A DNA stretch of 64,000 bases from assembly GCA_028335825.1 (NCBI GenBank), contig JAIOKI010000012.1, positions 434,001 to 498,000 of the forward strand. The letters are read 5' to 3'. The number at the start of each line of letters is the position of its first letter. Positions within the stretch are counted from its first letter, which is position 1. Positions 10,988 to 21,381 of the stretch are shown here, one piece after another. Below the pieces are notes generated by a model. It did no database searches and had not been told where the DNA came from. It saw nothing but the letters and a program-made list of their open reading frames with translations. The stretch comes from Nosema muscidifuracis (lineage: Eukaryota > Microsporidia > Nosematidae). Both the position numbers and the translations under genes were made by a program.

Positions 10988-11230
10988 ATGAGGATTATAG
11001 ACATTCTACAAGAATCTGTAAATATGATTCTTACTATAGAAACATTAGAAGGAATATCTTATAAAGGAACAGTATTAGAAGTAGATGATTATATGAATAT
11101 ACATATGAAAGATGTAGATGTTTTTAATGATACTATACAATATAAGAAGAATGTTTTTATAAGAGGAACAAGTATCAAATATTTTATACTTCCTCCTATA
11201 TTAGCACATTTAACAAAACAAACTACATAA
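10988..11230 (+). CDS. SMD3: Spliceosomal Sm protein SmD3
   Basis: An 80-residue Sm-fold protein. Sm1 motif: ILTIETLEGISYKGTVLEVD, then DYMNIHMKDV (matching SmD3 'DNMNCQMSNI'). Sm2 motif: NVFIRGTSIKYFILPPIL, very close to SmD3 'VYIRGSKIRFLILPDML'. SmD3 is part of the heptameric ring on U1, U2, U4 and U5 snRNA. It lacks the Arg/Gly-rich C-terminal tail of animal SmD3. The presence of this gene implies that this organism keeps a spliceosome, although I see no certain intron in the window. Confidence 0.85.
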   Translation: MRIIDILQESVNMILTIETLEGISYKGTVLEVDDYMNIHMKDVDVFNDTIQYKKNVFIRGTSIKYFILPPILAHLTKQTT

Positions 11231-11236
11231 GAAAAA

Positions 11237-11397
11237 ATAAACTAGTAATAAAATTTATGCATAATAAGCTAGTATTAAATTTATGCATAATAAACTAGTA
11301 ATAAAATTTATGCATAATAAACTAGTAATAAAATTTATGCATAATAAACTAATAATAAAACTTATGCATAATAAACTAATAATAAAATATATTCATA
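11237..11397. repeat. 27-bp tandem repeat 3' of SmD3
   Basis: Six copies of 'aataaactagtaataaaatt' + 'tatgcat' with single-base differences (26-27 bp). It fills the convergent space between SmD3 and the next gene. Confidence 0.9.
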
Positions 11398-11406
11398 AGA
11401 AAATGT

Positions 11407-12015
11407 TTATTTATGATTAATCGACATTTTGTTTTTTAAATTATTTTTTCCATTCTTTTTCTCAGCTAATATAATAAAACTGCTTATAACTATAATCCCA
11501 AATACAAGCATCATAAAAAAAGCAAAAAGTCTTTTTTTATCAACTATATTAGATTTCTTAATACTATTGAACTGGAAATTTACTGATAAAGCATCAAGAG
11601 CATCTTCAGAATAAAATATTTTAGATCTCATACTATTACTTTCAAGAAAATTAGTGTGATTACCTACATACTCAGCTCTTAAAGGAGCATCTGAATCATA
11701 CTTAAGTCTAAAAAAGTGCACTTCTTCAATCACTTGTTGACTTATTGGATCCTTAAAATTTTTAATACGGATTTTTCTTCCTTCTGTAGATATTACCATT
11801 TCAAATAAGTATTTGCATAATTGTCTGGCATCATAGCAGAAATATTGGATTTTATCTGAAGAATCATTACATTGAACTCTGCCTAAATAATAATCATTAC
11901 TTTTTATATGACTATCATGGATTAAATCTGAAAATAATTTCTGTGTGAATTGTTCTTTCTTACCTGCTTCGAGTGTACACCTAGGACTATCTTCTTTTTC
12001 TAATAAATATACCAT
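11407..12015 (-). CDS. Unrecognised C-tail-anchored membrane protein (202 residues)
   Basis: I do not recognise the family. A soluble N-terminal region (1-160) contains five Cys (RCTLEAG, RVQCND, YFCYDARQLCKYL). It is followed by one strong membrane segment at about 163-183 (FAFFMMLVFGIIVISSFIIL) and a short basic tail (KKNGKNNLKNKMSINHK). There is no N-terminal signal peptide, so this is either a tail-anchored protein or an N-out type. Unlike its neighbours, the ATG at 12015 has no CCC signal just upstream. It converges on SmD3. Confidence 0.75.
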   Translation of the reverse strand: MVYLLEKEDSPRCTLEAGKKEQFTQKLFSDLIHDSHIKSNDYYLGRVQCNDSSDKIQYFCYDARQLCKYLFEMVISTEGRKIRIKNFKDPISQQVIEEVHFFRLKYDSDAPLRAEYVGNHTNFLESNSMRSKIFYSEDALDALSVNFQFNSIKKSNIVDKKRLFAFFMMLVFGIIVISSFIILAEKKNGKNNLKNKMSINHK

Positions 12016-13323
12016 TTTTGCTTATTTTCTTTGAAAATAAATATCAAATTTAGATGTTACAGAATTGTTTCATGTATAATGTTTCAGATTTTATTTGTTC
12101 TTATATTTCAAATTAGATTGTCAATATAACATTTTAATCTACATAAAATTGTTTAATTTATATAGGAGTTTTTATATTTTAATCTACATAAAATTATTTA
12201 ATTTATATAGGAGTTTTTATATTTTAATCTACATAAAATTATAATATTTTAATCTTTATATAAATAAAGAAATTGTCATATCAATATAAATTTATAATAT
12301 TTTTATCTACATAAAATTATCCAATTTATTTTAGAATGTCAAAATAAAAACTCTTATCCTTTAAAGTTTACAAATAAAAATTAATACATAAAATTATCCA
12401 ATGTATATAAAAATATCAAAATAAAAACTCTTAAATAAATTTATAAATCTTTATATAAATAATAAAATTTATTTTATAATCTCAATATATAAATTTATAA
12501 TATTTTTATCTACATAAAATTATCCAATTTATATAAGAAATTAGAATCCTTGTTATAATTGATCATATTTTAATTCTTTGGAAAATTAAATTAAAAAATA
12601 AATCATAACTAAGAATTTATATTTGAATAATTCAAGTTAAGAAATTGAATACTAAATCAAATAAAATACTATAAGAAAATTATAACATTTTTCTTTTATC
12701 TTATTATCAATATTTTTAATATTCTTTTTTTTTTCCTGTAAAATATGTCTATATTTAATAAACCTATACTTATAATTACTAAATGACGTGTTCTTTGCTT
12801 GAAAAAGAAAATATTATTCTTTTTATAATTTTAAATTAAGTATTATTTAAGATAATATTTTGTTTATATTAAAGCTTATTTGTTTCTTATTTCTAAATAT
12901 CTTTCTTCTTCAAATAATCAAACATATTACATGATTTTTAAATTTATTTTAAATCTAAAAATTTAAAATTTCTTTATAATTTTATCATATCCTCTTATTT
13001 ATGCTTATTTATGCATTTTTTCTTTATTTATATTTGTTAATTATGTTTTTATGCATATTATATTCGATTTAAAAATCACTAATTTTTTAATTTAATTACA
13101 CTGGTTGTAATCAATAAATATTGATTAATTAAAGAAAAGTGTGTACATAATTTAATACAAATTGTCTATATAAGTAAATTATAAGATATAAATAAATTTA
13201 AATATGAATATAATAATTTGATATAAGTTAAAATTCAGCCTTGGTTTTTAATTCATTTTTTTTCTATGTTAATTTATTTTAATTAAAAACCATAATTATA
13301 AATTTAGAAACGGTAATTGGGGT
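12016..13323. other. 1.3-kb AT-rich region upstream of the homeodomain gene, with 45-bp repeat
   Basis: No gene is seen on either strand. A 45-bp unit ('attttaatctacataaaatt'...) is repeated exactly from 12131 to about 12240 (2.4 copies), and degenerate copies of 'tacataaaattatccaattt' continue to about 12530. The remainder is low-complexity AT with no structure that I can name. The length is exceptional for this gene-dense half of the window and may hold regulatory sequence. Confidence 0.55.
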
Positions 13324-13827
13324 ATGGAACCTTTTAGAGGAAATTATTTTAATAGTTATCATATGAATAATGAAGAAATGGATAGTCAATATTATGATCC
13401 ATTTTATGTTAAACACAGAAAGAGAACCACTAAAGCACAGTTAAAAGTATTAGAGAAGACATTTGAAGTAACACCAAGACCAGATTCTGCTATGAGAAAG
13501 AAGCTTGGTGATGAATTAGCTATGACTCCACGTAGTGTACAAGTTTGGTTTCAAAATAGAAGAGCAAAAGTTAAGAAACAACAGCAAGCTATTGATAATC
13601 CAAAAACTAGTCCAAATTTCCAGTCCTTAGAACGAGCTCATTATAGAAAGACAATGGAGCATTTTGAACTTTATCCTACTAATAATAGTATTATGAATAG
13701 AATGCCCAGTTCATACAGTTATGATAATGGTACTAATCTTCATATGAATTTTATGAAGTACAATGATGAGTCTCCTTTCAATATGTATGAACCAAAATAT
13801 GACAAAAGAATGTATCCCTACGAATAA
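13324..13827 (+). CDS. Homeodomain transcription factor
   Basis: A 167-residue protein with a homeodomain at about 31-90: HRKRTTKAQLKVLEKTFEV (helix 1), DSAMRKKLGDELAMTPRSVQ (helix 2 and turn) and VWFQNRRAKVKKQQQ (recognition helix, WFQNRR at 75-80, Gln at homeodomain position 50). The PRPDSAMRKKLG segment is typical of fungal and microsporidian homeodomains. The N-terminus is rich in Tyr/Asn and the C-terminal half in Met/Asn/Tyr. The ATG follows 'attgggg t', a GGG variant of the local signal. It stands alone, with 1.3 kb before it and 2.0 kb after it without genes. Confidence 0.95.
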   Translation: MEPFRGNYFNSYHMNNEEMDSQYYDPFYVKHRKRTTKAQLKVLEKTFEVTPRPDSAMRKKLGDELAMTPRSVQVWFQNRRAKVKKQQQAIDNPKTSPNFQSLERAHYRKTMEHFELYPTNNSIMNRMPSSYSYDNGTNLHMNFMKYNDESPFNMYEPKYDKRMYPYE

Positions 13828-15811
13828 ATTGTAATTTTAGTTTATTAAATCTATTTTAATTATAAGAGTTATTTATAAGAATACTTAATTTTGAGAGTTA
13901 TTTATAAGAGTTTTTTTATAAGAGTCATTTATAAGACTGTTGTAATTTTTAAAATCTATTTCAAAATATAAGACAAGACTATTGTAGTTTATAAAAGTTC
14001 TTTATAAGACTACTATAATTAAAAGAGTCATTTATAAGACTATTATAATTTAAAAACTACAGTAATTGTAAAAGTTATTTAAAAACTATTGTAATTATAA
14101 AAGTTAATATAAATAATCTAATAATTTGTTTTTATTGAATTAATCATTTACTAAATCTTGTATATTGAAATATAAAAACTAAACTAATAAGAATTTGAGT
14201 CTATATAATGTTTTATATTCAATCTTCTGTTTAATTTATATTAAAATTGATTAATTTCTTTACGTACATATTAATATATTTTAATCATATATAGGGCGGT
14301 ATTTAATTGATATTTGTTTTATAAAATGTTATAAAAGATCAATAACGATAAAAAAATGTAATCTTAACTTTAAAATCTTAATAAATTTATAAAACAAAAC
14401 TTTTTATACGACTTAAATATTCTGTAAAAAAAAGATTAAATTTAACATAAAACATCTTAAAAATTGTTATTAAATATATTTTCTTATTAAAAAGATGTCT
14501 TTAGTTATTTAATATGAAATTTTAAGATGTTTTAATATAAAAATAATTAATATGAAACTTTAAAGATATCTTTTCTTATTAAAAATATATCTTTAGTTAT
14601 TTAATATGAAATTTTAAAGATATCTTTTCTTATTATAAAGATATTTAATATCAATTTCATAATAAATAAATTAATTTACTCCTTAATGAAATATCTTAAA
14701 AAACAGTTTTTTTATTGATCATTTTAATAAATCATTATTAATTTCATAAATTAATTTATTAACTTCATATTTTTATTTAGAAACTACAAGTATTTTGATA
14801 AAATAAATAATAAACTTACTTAGATAATTTTAACAAACAATCTATCATAAAAATATCTTTTTTGTTTGGTAAAGACTCAGATTTAATATTTTTAATGAAA
14901 GTAAGATATAATATTTTATCATTAATTAAATTCATCAATTATAATATTTTACAATTTAAAGAATGTTAAATTTAATTTCTTATTAAAAATATAATAATTA
15001 GAAGAAGATTATTTAAGTTAAGTATCAAAAAAGATAATATCATTTTAAATATACAAATATGTGGTATTAAAATTGTAATATATCTTAATAATTAGCATTT
15101 AAGTACATGATAATATTTTTTATTTTTATATATTTTGATATATCAATTAAATTTTTACTAATAAAAGAAGACTAAATATCTTTGAAAAAATTATAAAAAA
15201 AAGATATTCTGGTCTGTGTCATAGATTATTATATTAAAATCTTTATGCTTTAAAAGCTATATTTTTATTTTTTATATAATTTCAATCTAAAATACTTTTA
15301 AACTAAAAGGAGTTTCTTATTATAAAATCTTCAATTCACCTGATTTATAAAATATTCATTATTATTGATTATTTTATATAAAAATATTATCTTTTAAATT
15401 TTCTAATTTAAAAACTTTTAGTTAATCTACAATAAAAATTTGCATAAAATTAGTTTTATGTATGTTAATTTTATTTACATTCATTCGTTTATTATGCTGG
15501 GTTATATAAGAAAATATATAAATTTTAAGATTTTCTGATGGTTACTTATTTAATTTTAATACATAATATTAAAAATATATTATTTAAATTAAGTTTTAAA
15601 TAAAAATTGAATTTTTTTATAAATTATTAATTAATCTTGTCTTCATATAAAATATTAATATAAAAAAAAAGAAAATTATAACTTTAAATTAATACATTTA
15701 TGTTCAATTAAGTATTATATAAATAAAACTGATGTTTTTAATAATAAAGATATTTTTTATTTCTTGTTTTCCATACTTCTATAAATAAACTACATTTTAT
15801 TTTTTACCCTC
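13828..15811. other. 2-kb gene-free AT-rich region
   Basis: I see no gene. From 13860 to 14110 there are many degenerate copies of 'ttataagagttatttataag'. Between about 14460 and 14640 an imperfect ~65-bp unit ('cttattaaaa.atatctttag' + 'ttatttaatatgaaatttta') occurs three times. The rest is low-complexity AT. Confidence 0.55.
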
Positions 15812-16096
15812 ATGTTTGTAGATACACTCCTCAATTATGAAAACAAAGATGTTTCAGTAATAGGAAAAGTAGAGAAGATAGATAACGACATTGTATTTTT
15901 ACGAAGTGGGAGTAGTGAAATAATGGTAAGACATAATGGACTTGATAGTTATAAAACTAATTTAGTACGTGTACGTGGAGTTGTAGAAAATGGAGTTTTG
16001 GTTGAACATGTAGTTCATAAAATACATGAAGATTTTGATATGAACTTGTACACAAAATTTGTTGATATAAATACAAAATTCTCATCAATATTCTAA
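15812..16096 (+). CDS. RPA3: Replication protein A subunit 3 (RPA14-like OB fold)
   Basis: A 94-residue single OB-fold protein. YENKDVSVIGKVEKIDND matches the RPA3 'FIDKPVCFVGRLEKIHP' strand pair, NLVRVRGVVENGVLVEHVVH matches the central strands, and EDFDMNLYTKFVDI matches the C-terminal helix 'HPFDLGLYNEAVKI'. RPA3 is the smallest subunit of the single-stranded DNA binding trimer. The length is somewhat below the 105-120 usual for fungi and animals. The ATG has ACCCT directly upstream. Assignment is by pattern; a small OB protein of another complex is the main alternative. Confidence 0.78.
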   Translation: MFVDTLLNYENKDVSVIGKVEKIDNDIVFLRSGSSEIMVRHNGLDSYKTNLVRVRGVVENGVLVEHVVHKIHEDFDMNLYTKFVDINTKFSSIF

Positions 16097-16451
16097 TAAA
16101 TTAAATTATTAATTTTATTTAATAAGTTTAGTTCGTTATCTTTCTAAATGGTCAAAATATATCACCAGATATTTTCTTGCTATTTATCTATGACAATAAT
16201 TAGAAACATTACAAAATTTTTAACATAATAAAAATATAAACATAATACATTAAATATGATAATTAAAAGTATTTAAATAATACATTAAATTTGATAATTA
16301 AAAGTATTTAAATAATGCATTAAGTATAAACATAATAAAATATATTTAAAATATAAATTAAAAATATCATCTAATAATACATTAAGTATAAAAATATTTA
16401 ATATAATAATTAAATCTAATCAATAAATAAGTATAAAAATATTTAAATTAT
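16097..16451. other. Convergent spacer with 'aataatacattaaatataa' repeats
   Basis: Between RPA3 and PWP2 (convergent 3' ends). From 16220 to 16440 there are four to five degenerate copies of 'ataatacattaaatatgata' + 'attaaaagtatttaa'. No coding capacity is seen. Confidence 0.6.
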
Positions 16452-18575
16452 TTATTCTATTAGGTTTTCTAGTATAAAAATATTTTCAAGTGTCTGATTA
16501 TAACATTCTTCACCACTCTTTCTACAAATTATATTCTCATGACTACTTCTTCCATGATAATATATTAAATACCTCATCCATCTAAAAAGATTAAGCAAAT
16601 TGTATCTATCACTAATAAATGTAATTAAATATTTTCTAAAATCTTCTACCATATTTTCAGGAATATATTTAACAATAATTTCTATTTGATCTTCTGGAAC
16701 AATATCAAGGATATTTTTAATAAAATTGATTTCTTTTATCTTAAGGGATGCTATAAGTGCATTTATATATTTCTTATCTTCTAAATATCTTAAAATAGCT
16801 TCTGAAGTAGTTTCTATATCTAAACATAGTGGTAAATATTTACTAGTACTTTTCTCATAAATAAAAACACCTTCTCTACTTAAAATAACTACTTTATATT
16901 GATTTCTACTATGAATTATATCTAATACTTCAATTATATTAGATTTATCACAAGATTCTTTCTGATTCTTAAAAATTAAATCTTTATAATTTTTCCATTT
17001 CTTATTTCTTGAAACTTTAATAGTTTGATCAATATTATTTGATTCTATTTCCATAATACTTATCTTATTAGACTCACCTCCTAAAAATATTAATTTTCCA
17101 TCAAAACTTAAATCAATATGTTCTACTGCCTTTTTGTCTTTTAAAAATAACGAACTTTCATATTCTAAATCAAAATCATAAATTACAATTTCTTTTAATA
17201 ATGAAACATAAATCTTCTTATTTCTTATTACAAAATCTGTAGCTGTTTTTTCTAAATCTATCGAAACACAATCTGATTTAAAAATATTCCATTTTTTTAA
17301 CTCATTATCAACTGATAATGTAAATAAATGACCATCTGTATATAACATATTTTTAACAGGTGATTCATGTCCTTCTAAATTATCTATTTCTCTTGATCTT
17401 TGTAAATCAATAACTCTTATTTTATATGTATCATAATCAGCTATAAACATTAACATACCATCATCACAAACAGTTGTGGAACTGATTTTTACTGGAATAT
17501 TAAAAGATCTAAAACAAGTCCCATTTTTCATATCAAATATGCTAATATACCCATTTATAGATATTGATAATATAGAATTAGTAAGGAAATATACCTTATA
17601 AAATGGATGTGTATTTTTTTCATCATAAAAAGTACTTATTATTTTTTTATCATCATATATTCTTATCTTTTTGTCTGTACATCCTACACCTAATAATTCA
17701 TTAGTTGTATCTAAACAGGATATTTTAGGTAAATCTAAATTAAATAAAAATGTATCGATTTCAAAATTGTATAATCCAACATATTTATCAGATTTTATAG
17801 CAACTTTTAAATTACTAAAACTTATTTCATTTATCATATGATGTGTTTCAACTCCATAAATTATCTCTCCTTCTGATATAATTTCTATAAGACTTTTATT
17901 ATTCTCTTGAATACAAATACAGATAAGATCTTCAAATTGATCTGCTGATGAAATTTTGGCATTCTTAAATATTTTATTCTCAATTTTATTATCTTTTTCA
18001 TTTACAAAATAAATTTGTCCATCTTCACATACAACAACAAGATTTTTTTTGGTTCTAAGTATTTTTATAGGAGAAGATCTTGTAATTATAAATCTTTCTG
18101 TTTTCTTCATAATTAAATCATAATATTTAACACTACAATCTCTGCTTCCTGAATATATTCTTTCTTTTGTTATATAAGTACAAGTTATTTGATCATTGTA
18201 ATTAATTTTTGTATTTAGATCGAACATTCCAAATTTATAATCTTTAGGTAAGTACCAAATTTCTAATGTATTTCCATTTCCAAGTACTATATATTTATCA
18301 TCTACAGAAAATGATAAACAATCACATTTCAATGAAGCAAAATTTTTAGTATCATAAATAAGAACCAAGGAATCTTCAGTAATGCAATACAATATATTAT
18401 TTCTTAAAATAATCTGTCTAACAGAAGATTGTAATATACCACATATAGAGTATTGCCCTTCACTTACTTTATATATATATGTGTTTGATGCAAAGTATAT
18501 GTCTCCTTTATCATAAATTAATCCATGAGATTTTGATTCAGTTGGTACAGCTGTTTTTAATGAATAATGCAGCAT
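16452..18575 (-). CDS. PWP2: PWP2 (Utp1) WD40 protein of the small-subunit processome
   Basis: A 707-residue protein of divergent WD40 repeats over about 1-530 and a C-terminal Utp12-type helical domain over about 570-690 (SEAILRYLEDKKYINALIAS...VEDFRKYLITFISDRYNLLN...FRWMRYLIYYHG). Specific PWP2 matches are YNDQITCTYI followed by GSRDCSVKYYD, and GTCFRSF...SREIDNLEGHESPVKNM. PWP2 joins the UTP-B complex at the 5' ETS of pre-rRNA. It is shorter than yeast Pwp2 (923 residues) and lacks an acidic tail. The ATG at 18575 has ACCC about six bases upstream. The next gene (18611-18820) is on the same strand, 35 bp away. Confidence 0.86.
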   Translation of the reverse strand: MLHYSLKTAVPTESKSHGLIYDKGDIYFASNTYIYKVSEGQYSICGILQSSVRQIILRNNILYCITEDSLVLIYDTKNFASLKCDCLSFSVDDKYIVLGNGNTLEIWYLPKDYKFGMFDLNTKINYNDQITCTYITKERIYSGSRDCSVKYYDLIMKKTERFIITRSSPIKILRTKKNLVVVCEDGQIYFVNEKDNKIENKIFKNAKISSADQFEDLICICIQENNKSLIEIISEGEIIYGVETHHMINEISFSNLKVAIKSDKYVGLYNFEIDTFLFNLDLPKISCLDTTNELLGVGCTDKKIRIYDDKKIISTFYDEKNTHPFYKVYFLTNSILSISINGYISIFDMKNGTCFRSFNIPVKISSTTVCDDGMLMFIADYDTYKIRVIDLQRSREIDNLEGHESPVKNMLYTDGHLFTLSVDNELKKWNIFKSDCVSIDLEKTATDFVIRNKKIYVSLLKEIVIYDFDLEYESSLFLKDKKAVEHIDLSFDGKLIFLGGESNKISIMEIESNNIDQTIKVSRNKKWKNYKDLIFKNQKESCDKSNIIEVLDIIHSRNQYKVVILSREGVFIYEKSTSKYLPLCLDIETTSEAILRYLEDKKYINALIASLKIKEINFIKNILDIVPEDQIEIIVKYIPENMVEDFRKYLITFISDRYNLLNLFRWMRYLIYYHGRSSHENIICRKSGEECYNQTLENIFILENLIE

Positions 18576-18610
18576 AAATGGGTAAAAAAATTAAAAAACA
18601 ATTTAAAAAT

Positions 18611-18820
18611 TTACTTTTTGAAAATGTTTTTAGAAAATAAAGTTGGTTTGGCTATTCCTGTGTCTACTGATACATTGTTCTGAATATCTAGTTGTTTCCG
18701 TATATGATCACGTACACGATTAGCTTTTTCTATATTAAGATTTCTTAAAACGTTTTTTTCTATTATGTTTAGACGTGTTCGTATTTTAGCTTTTATTGAT
18801 AGACTTGAAAGTGAGGCCAT
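18611..18820 (-). CDS. Small basic helical protein, unrecognised (69 residues)
   Basis: I do not recognise this. The ATG at 18820 opens a 69-codon frame (MASLSSLSIKAKIRTRLNII...). The protein is basic and likely helical (residues 8-45: RTRLNIIEKNVLRNLNIEKA, then VRDHIRKQLDI), ending in FSKNIFKK. It has no signal peptide or membrane span. An in-frame GTG twelve bases upstream is a less likely start. Support for reality is the GGGG (CCCC on its strand) four bases before the ATG and the tight 35-bp spacing to PWP2. Confidence 0.6.
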   Translation of the reverse strand: MASLSSLSIKAKIRTRLNIIEKNVLRNLNIEKANRVRDHIRKQLDIQNNVSVDTGIAKPTLFSKNIFKK

Positions 18821-18823
18821 AAA

Positions 18824-18827
18824 GGGG
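18824..18827 (-). promoter_or_regulatory. CCCC start-proximal signal of the 69-codon gene
   Basis: On the minus strand the sequence is 'gtgaaccccttTATGGCC', the same arrangement seen before other genes here. It selects the ATG at 18820 and argues that this short frame is a real gene. Confidence 0.7.
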
Positions 18828-18832
18828 TTCAC

Positions 18833-19176
18833 TAAAATTTATTTTTGTTTTGTTTATTATCAAAAAATGAGTGTGCATTTTGGAGTTCAATGAAAAAAAT
18901 TAAAGAGTTTTATAACAGTCTATTTATCTTTCCAAGTTAAAAAAATTATTATATAGAAATTTATACTAGTTAATAAATAAAAGAATTGCTCAAAGTGGAT
19001 GTCCCTAACCTTAAAAAATTGAATAATCTCGTACATATAAAATTTTATACAACGATTTTCCTAATAGAGAAATGTCCCTAACCTTAAAAAAATTAAATTA
19101 AAAAATTGAAAAATCTCGTGCATATAAAATTTTATACAACGATTTATCATAATAGAGAGAAGAAAAATTAAATAAT
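18833..19176. other. Convergent-flank spacer with ~80-bp duplication
   Basis: A segment 'atgtccctaaccttaaaaaa'...'tcgtacatataaaattttat' + 'acaacgattt' is present twice in tandem (about 18998-19072 and 19070-19152) with a few changes. It lies just 3' of RPL3. The remainder is AT-rich and non-coding. Confidence 0.7.
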
Positions 19177-20331
19177 TTAATCTGTCGATTCGACAACCTC
19201 TGATTTTTTAATACCATAGAAGGCTCTCTTCTCATCTGAAGTCTGGAATCTTCCACTACCAATCTTGGAAGATGTATCAACAAACTTAATAACTAAATCA
19301 TCTGATTTCTTCTGTTGTTTAAGTAAAGACTTTCTTAAAGTTACTACTCTCTTTGATGGACCAACAATAGCTCCCTTTAACATAATAAAATCATTTTTGA
19401 TAGATCCATAATGAGGAAATCCTCCCATTGGAGTAATTGGTTTTTCAGTTAAATCAAATTCAGTTTTTATCTTTTCATTTCCATGTCCAATCATGTAAAC
19501 CTTCTTGTTAATTTCAGTTCTACGATGGTAACCCTTTCCTCCTGCTCTAGCTACTGTGGTCATTACTCTTGATGGATGCCAAGCACCAATACAAGCTACT
19601 TTTCTGATACCCTTACGAGATTTTCTTGGTTGTTTGGTAACTCCAAATCTCTTAATTACTCCAGTAAATCCCTTACCTTTGGTTACTCCTATAACATCTA
19701 AATCTTCATTAACTTCAAATATATCCCTAATGTTGACTTCTTTCTCAAACATATTCAAAGCCCAATCTACTTTCTGTTCAATATTTCCTCCATTGACTTG
19801 AATCTCAGCAGTGTGTGATTTCTTAAGATTTAAAATTGGGATCTTAGTGGGTTGAGAATGAACAAGTACTCTAATAATACAAGCTCTCTTCTTTAACTCA
19901 GCGATCTTAGATTCAGTATCTTCAATTTTGCATTCACTCATCTTAGCAGAAAGCTCTTCCCATTTCAATCCAAATCTTCTTCTTAGAACACCTTGATCAA
20001 TATGTGAAGAAAAAACTGTAGCTACTCTTTTAAGACCTTTACCAGTCTGTTCATATCCAGTAACTCCATAAATAACATTAGCAGGTGTTTCTACAATAGT
20101 AACAGCGTCCAAAATTTCTTTGACTGATTGTTTGTTCTTAGTTCTAATAACTCTTGTTCTGATTACATGAGTCATACCAGCTTTATATCCAATAAATCCA
20201 GTAAGATGAATCTTCTCACTAGAATTATCTTTTGGGAAAGCTCTAATAGGAGGTCTAATAGTTTTAGATCTCTTTCTTGGACAGAAAGCTAAAGATCCAT
20301 GTCTTGGTGCATTAAATTTTCTACAACTCAT
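19177..20331 (-). CDS. RPL3: Large-subunit ribosomal protein L3 (uL3)
   Basis: A 384-residue protein matching eukaryotic uL3 end to end: [20 protein letters not shown] at the start, the [14 protein letters not shown] block, [17 protein letters not shown] and [20 protein letters not shown] in the loop near the peptidyl-transferase centre, and [20 protein letters not shown]. uL3 binds the 25S rRNA near the A site. Length is normal (yeast 387). The ATG at 20331 is preceded by ACCCCC four bases upstream. Its codons are clearly richer in G+C than the neighbours, as expected of a highly expressed gene. Confidence 0.98.
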   Translation of the reverse strand: MSCRKFNAPRHGSLAFCPRKRSKTIRPPIRAFPKDNSSEKIHLTGFIGYKAGMTHVIRTRVIRTKNKQSVKEILDAVTIVETPANVIYGVTGYEQTGKGLKRVATVFSSHIDQGVLRRRFGLKWEELSAKMSECKIEDTESKIAELKKRACIIRVLVHSQPTKIPILNLKKSHTAEIQVNGGNIEQKVDWALNMFEKEVNIRDIFEVNEDLDVIGVTKGKGFTGVIKRFGVTKQPRKSRKGIRKVACIGAWHPSRVMTTVARAGGKGYHRRTEINKKVYMIGHGNEKIKTEFDLTEKPITPMGGFPHYGSIKNDFIMLKGAIVGPSKRVVTLRKSLLKQQKKSDDLVIKFVDTSSKIGSGRFQTSDEKRAFYGIKKSEVVESTD

Positions 20332-20403
20332 TTTTGGGGGTTAAAAAATTTTACTGAAATATTTAAAAAAAATTAATAAATAAAACCAGAAGAATTTTAT
20401 ATC

Positions 20404-20688
20404 GTTAGCAATAATTTTTATAAGATAATTAAATGAAATAAAGTAGAAGAGTTTTCTTTAGTTAGCAATAATTTTTATAAGAAAATTAAATGAAATAAAG
20501 TAGAAGAGTTTTCTTTAGTTAGCAATAATTTTTATAAGATAATTAAATGAAATAAAGTAGATAAGCTTTATAGAGGTAGCAATAATTTTTATAAGATAAT
20601 TAAATGAAATAAAGTAGATAAGCTTTATAGAGGTAGCAATAATTTTTATAAGATAATTAAATGAAATAAAGTAGATAAGCTTTATAGA
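20404..20688. repeat. Five tandem copies of a 57-bp unit upstream of RPL3
   Basis: The unit starts 'gttagcaataatttttataa' and ends in either 'agaagagttttcttta' (copies 1-2) or 'agataagctttataga' (copies 3-5). Starts are at 20404, 20461, 20518, 20575 and 20632. The array lies between the RPL3 start and tRNA-Gly. Two subtypes in blocks point to unequal exchange. Confidence 0.95.
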
Positions 20689-20744
20689 GTTAGAATTATT
20701 CATTAAGAAATTTTAAATTTATATACCTAAAATTAATCTTGTAA

Positions 20745-20815
20745 GCATCGTTGGTTTAGTGGTATAATTATCGGTTGCCATCCGATAGACGCGGGTTCGA
20801 TTCCCGCACGATGCA
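20745..20815 (+). tRNA. tRNA-Gly (GCC anticodon)
   Basis: A 71-nt cloverleaf without intron: acceptor GCATCGT/ACGATGC, D arm, anticodon stem ATCGG/CCGAT around loop TTGCCAT (anticodon GCC), T arm GCGGG/CCCGC with loop TTCGATT, discriminator A. A T5 run directly after it fits pol III termination. Confidence 0.97.
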
Positions 20816-20847
20816 TTTTTTACAAAAAAAAATACCAAGGAAATTTT

Positions 20848-21381
20848 TTATTTAGAAATCTTATCATTCCAATCCACTGGACAAACATCTCCATGTTTAG
20901 ATACAAAAATCATAGCATCAACAATACGTAGAATTTCGTCAGTACTTCTTCCTATAGATTTGTGATGAACACCAATGTAATTGATATTAAATTGATCATC
21001 TAATATAACAGTAGCACGTTTAGTGATATCTTCTTCTTCGTTGTACAAATCAAACAATTTACTTAATTTTCCATTTGTGTCGGAGATCATGGGCCATTGA
21101 ACACCTTCTACACCACCATCGATTCTAGATTGTTTAGCCCAGCTCTTATGTGAGTAAACAGAGTCCTTAGATATTAAAAAAACAACAGTGTTTCGTTCTA
21201 AAAAATCTTCTCTACGATCACTTATTACATTAAGTTCAGTAGGGCATACGAATGTAAAATTAAGAGGATAAAAGAAGAGAACAACGTGTTTACCTTTATA
21301 ATCATTGATGTTGATTGTAGTGATTTCTCCATCTACATAGGCTTGTAATTTAAAGTTAAGATCTACTTTTGGAAAATACAT
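20848..21381 (-). CDS. 2-Cys peroxiredoxin (thioredoxin peroxidase)
   Basis: A 177-residue typical 2-Cys peroxiredoxin that reduces peroxides with thioredoxin. The peroxidatic Cys46 lies in FYPLNFTFVCPTELNVISDR, and the resolving Cys167 in HGDVCPVDWND. The usual GGLG loop reads GGVEG (in SRIDGGVEGVQWPMISD), and the chain ends ten residues after Cys167 with no C-terminal YF helix; both traits are associated with resistance to over-oxidation in the family, so a 'robust' type is inferred. No targeting peptide is seen, so it is probably cytosolic. The ATG at 21381 has AACCCTT directly upstream. Confidence 0.97.
   Translation of the reverse strand: MYFPKVDLNFKLQAYVDGEITTININDYKGKHVVLFFYPLNFTFVCPTELNVISDRREDFLERNTVVFLISKDSVYSHKSWAKQSRIDGGVEGVQWPMISDTNGKLSKLFDLYNEEEDITKRATVILDDQFNINYIGVHHKSIGRSTDEILRIVDAMIFVSKHGDVCPVDWNDKISK

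Noticed and set aside
20515-20703. Minus-strand frame in the 57-bp repeat array
   Set aside because: The period is a multiple of three, so the repeat reads open by chance; composition is non-protein-like.
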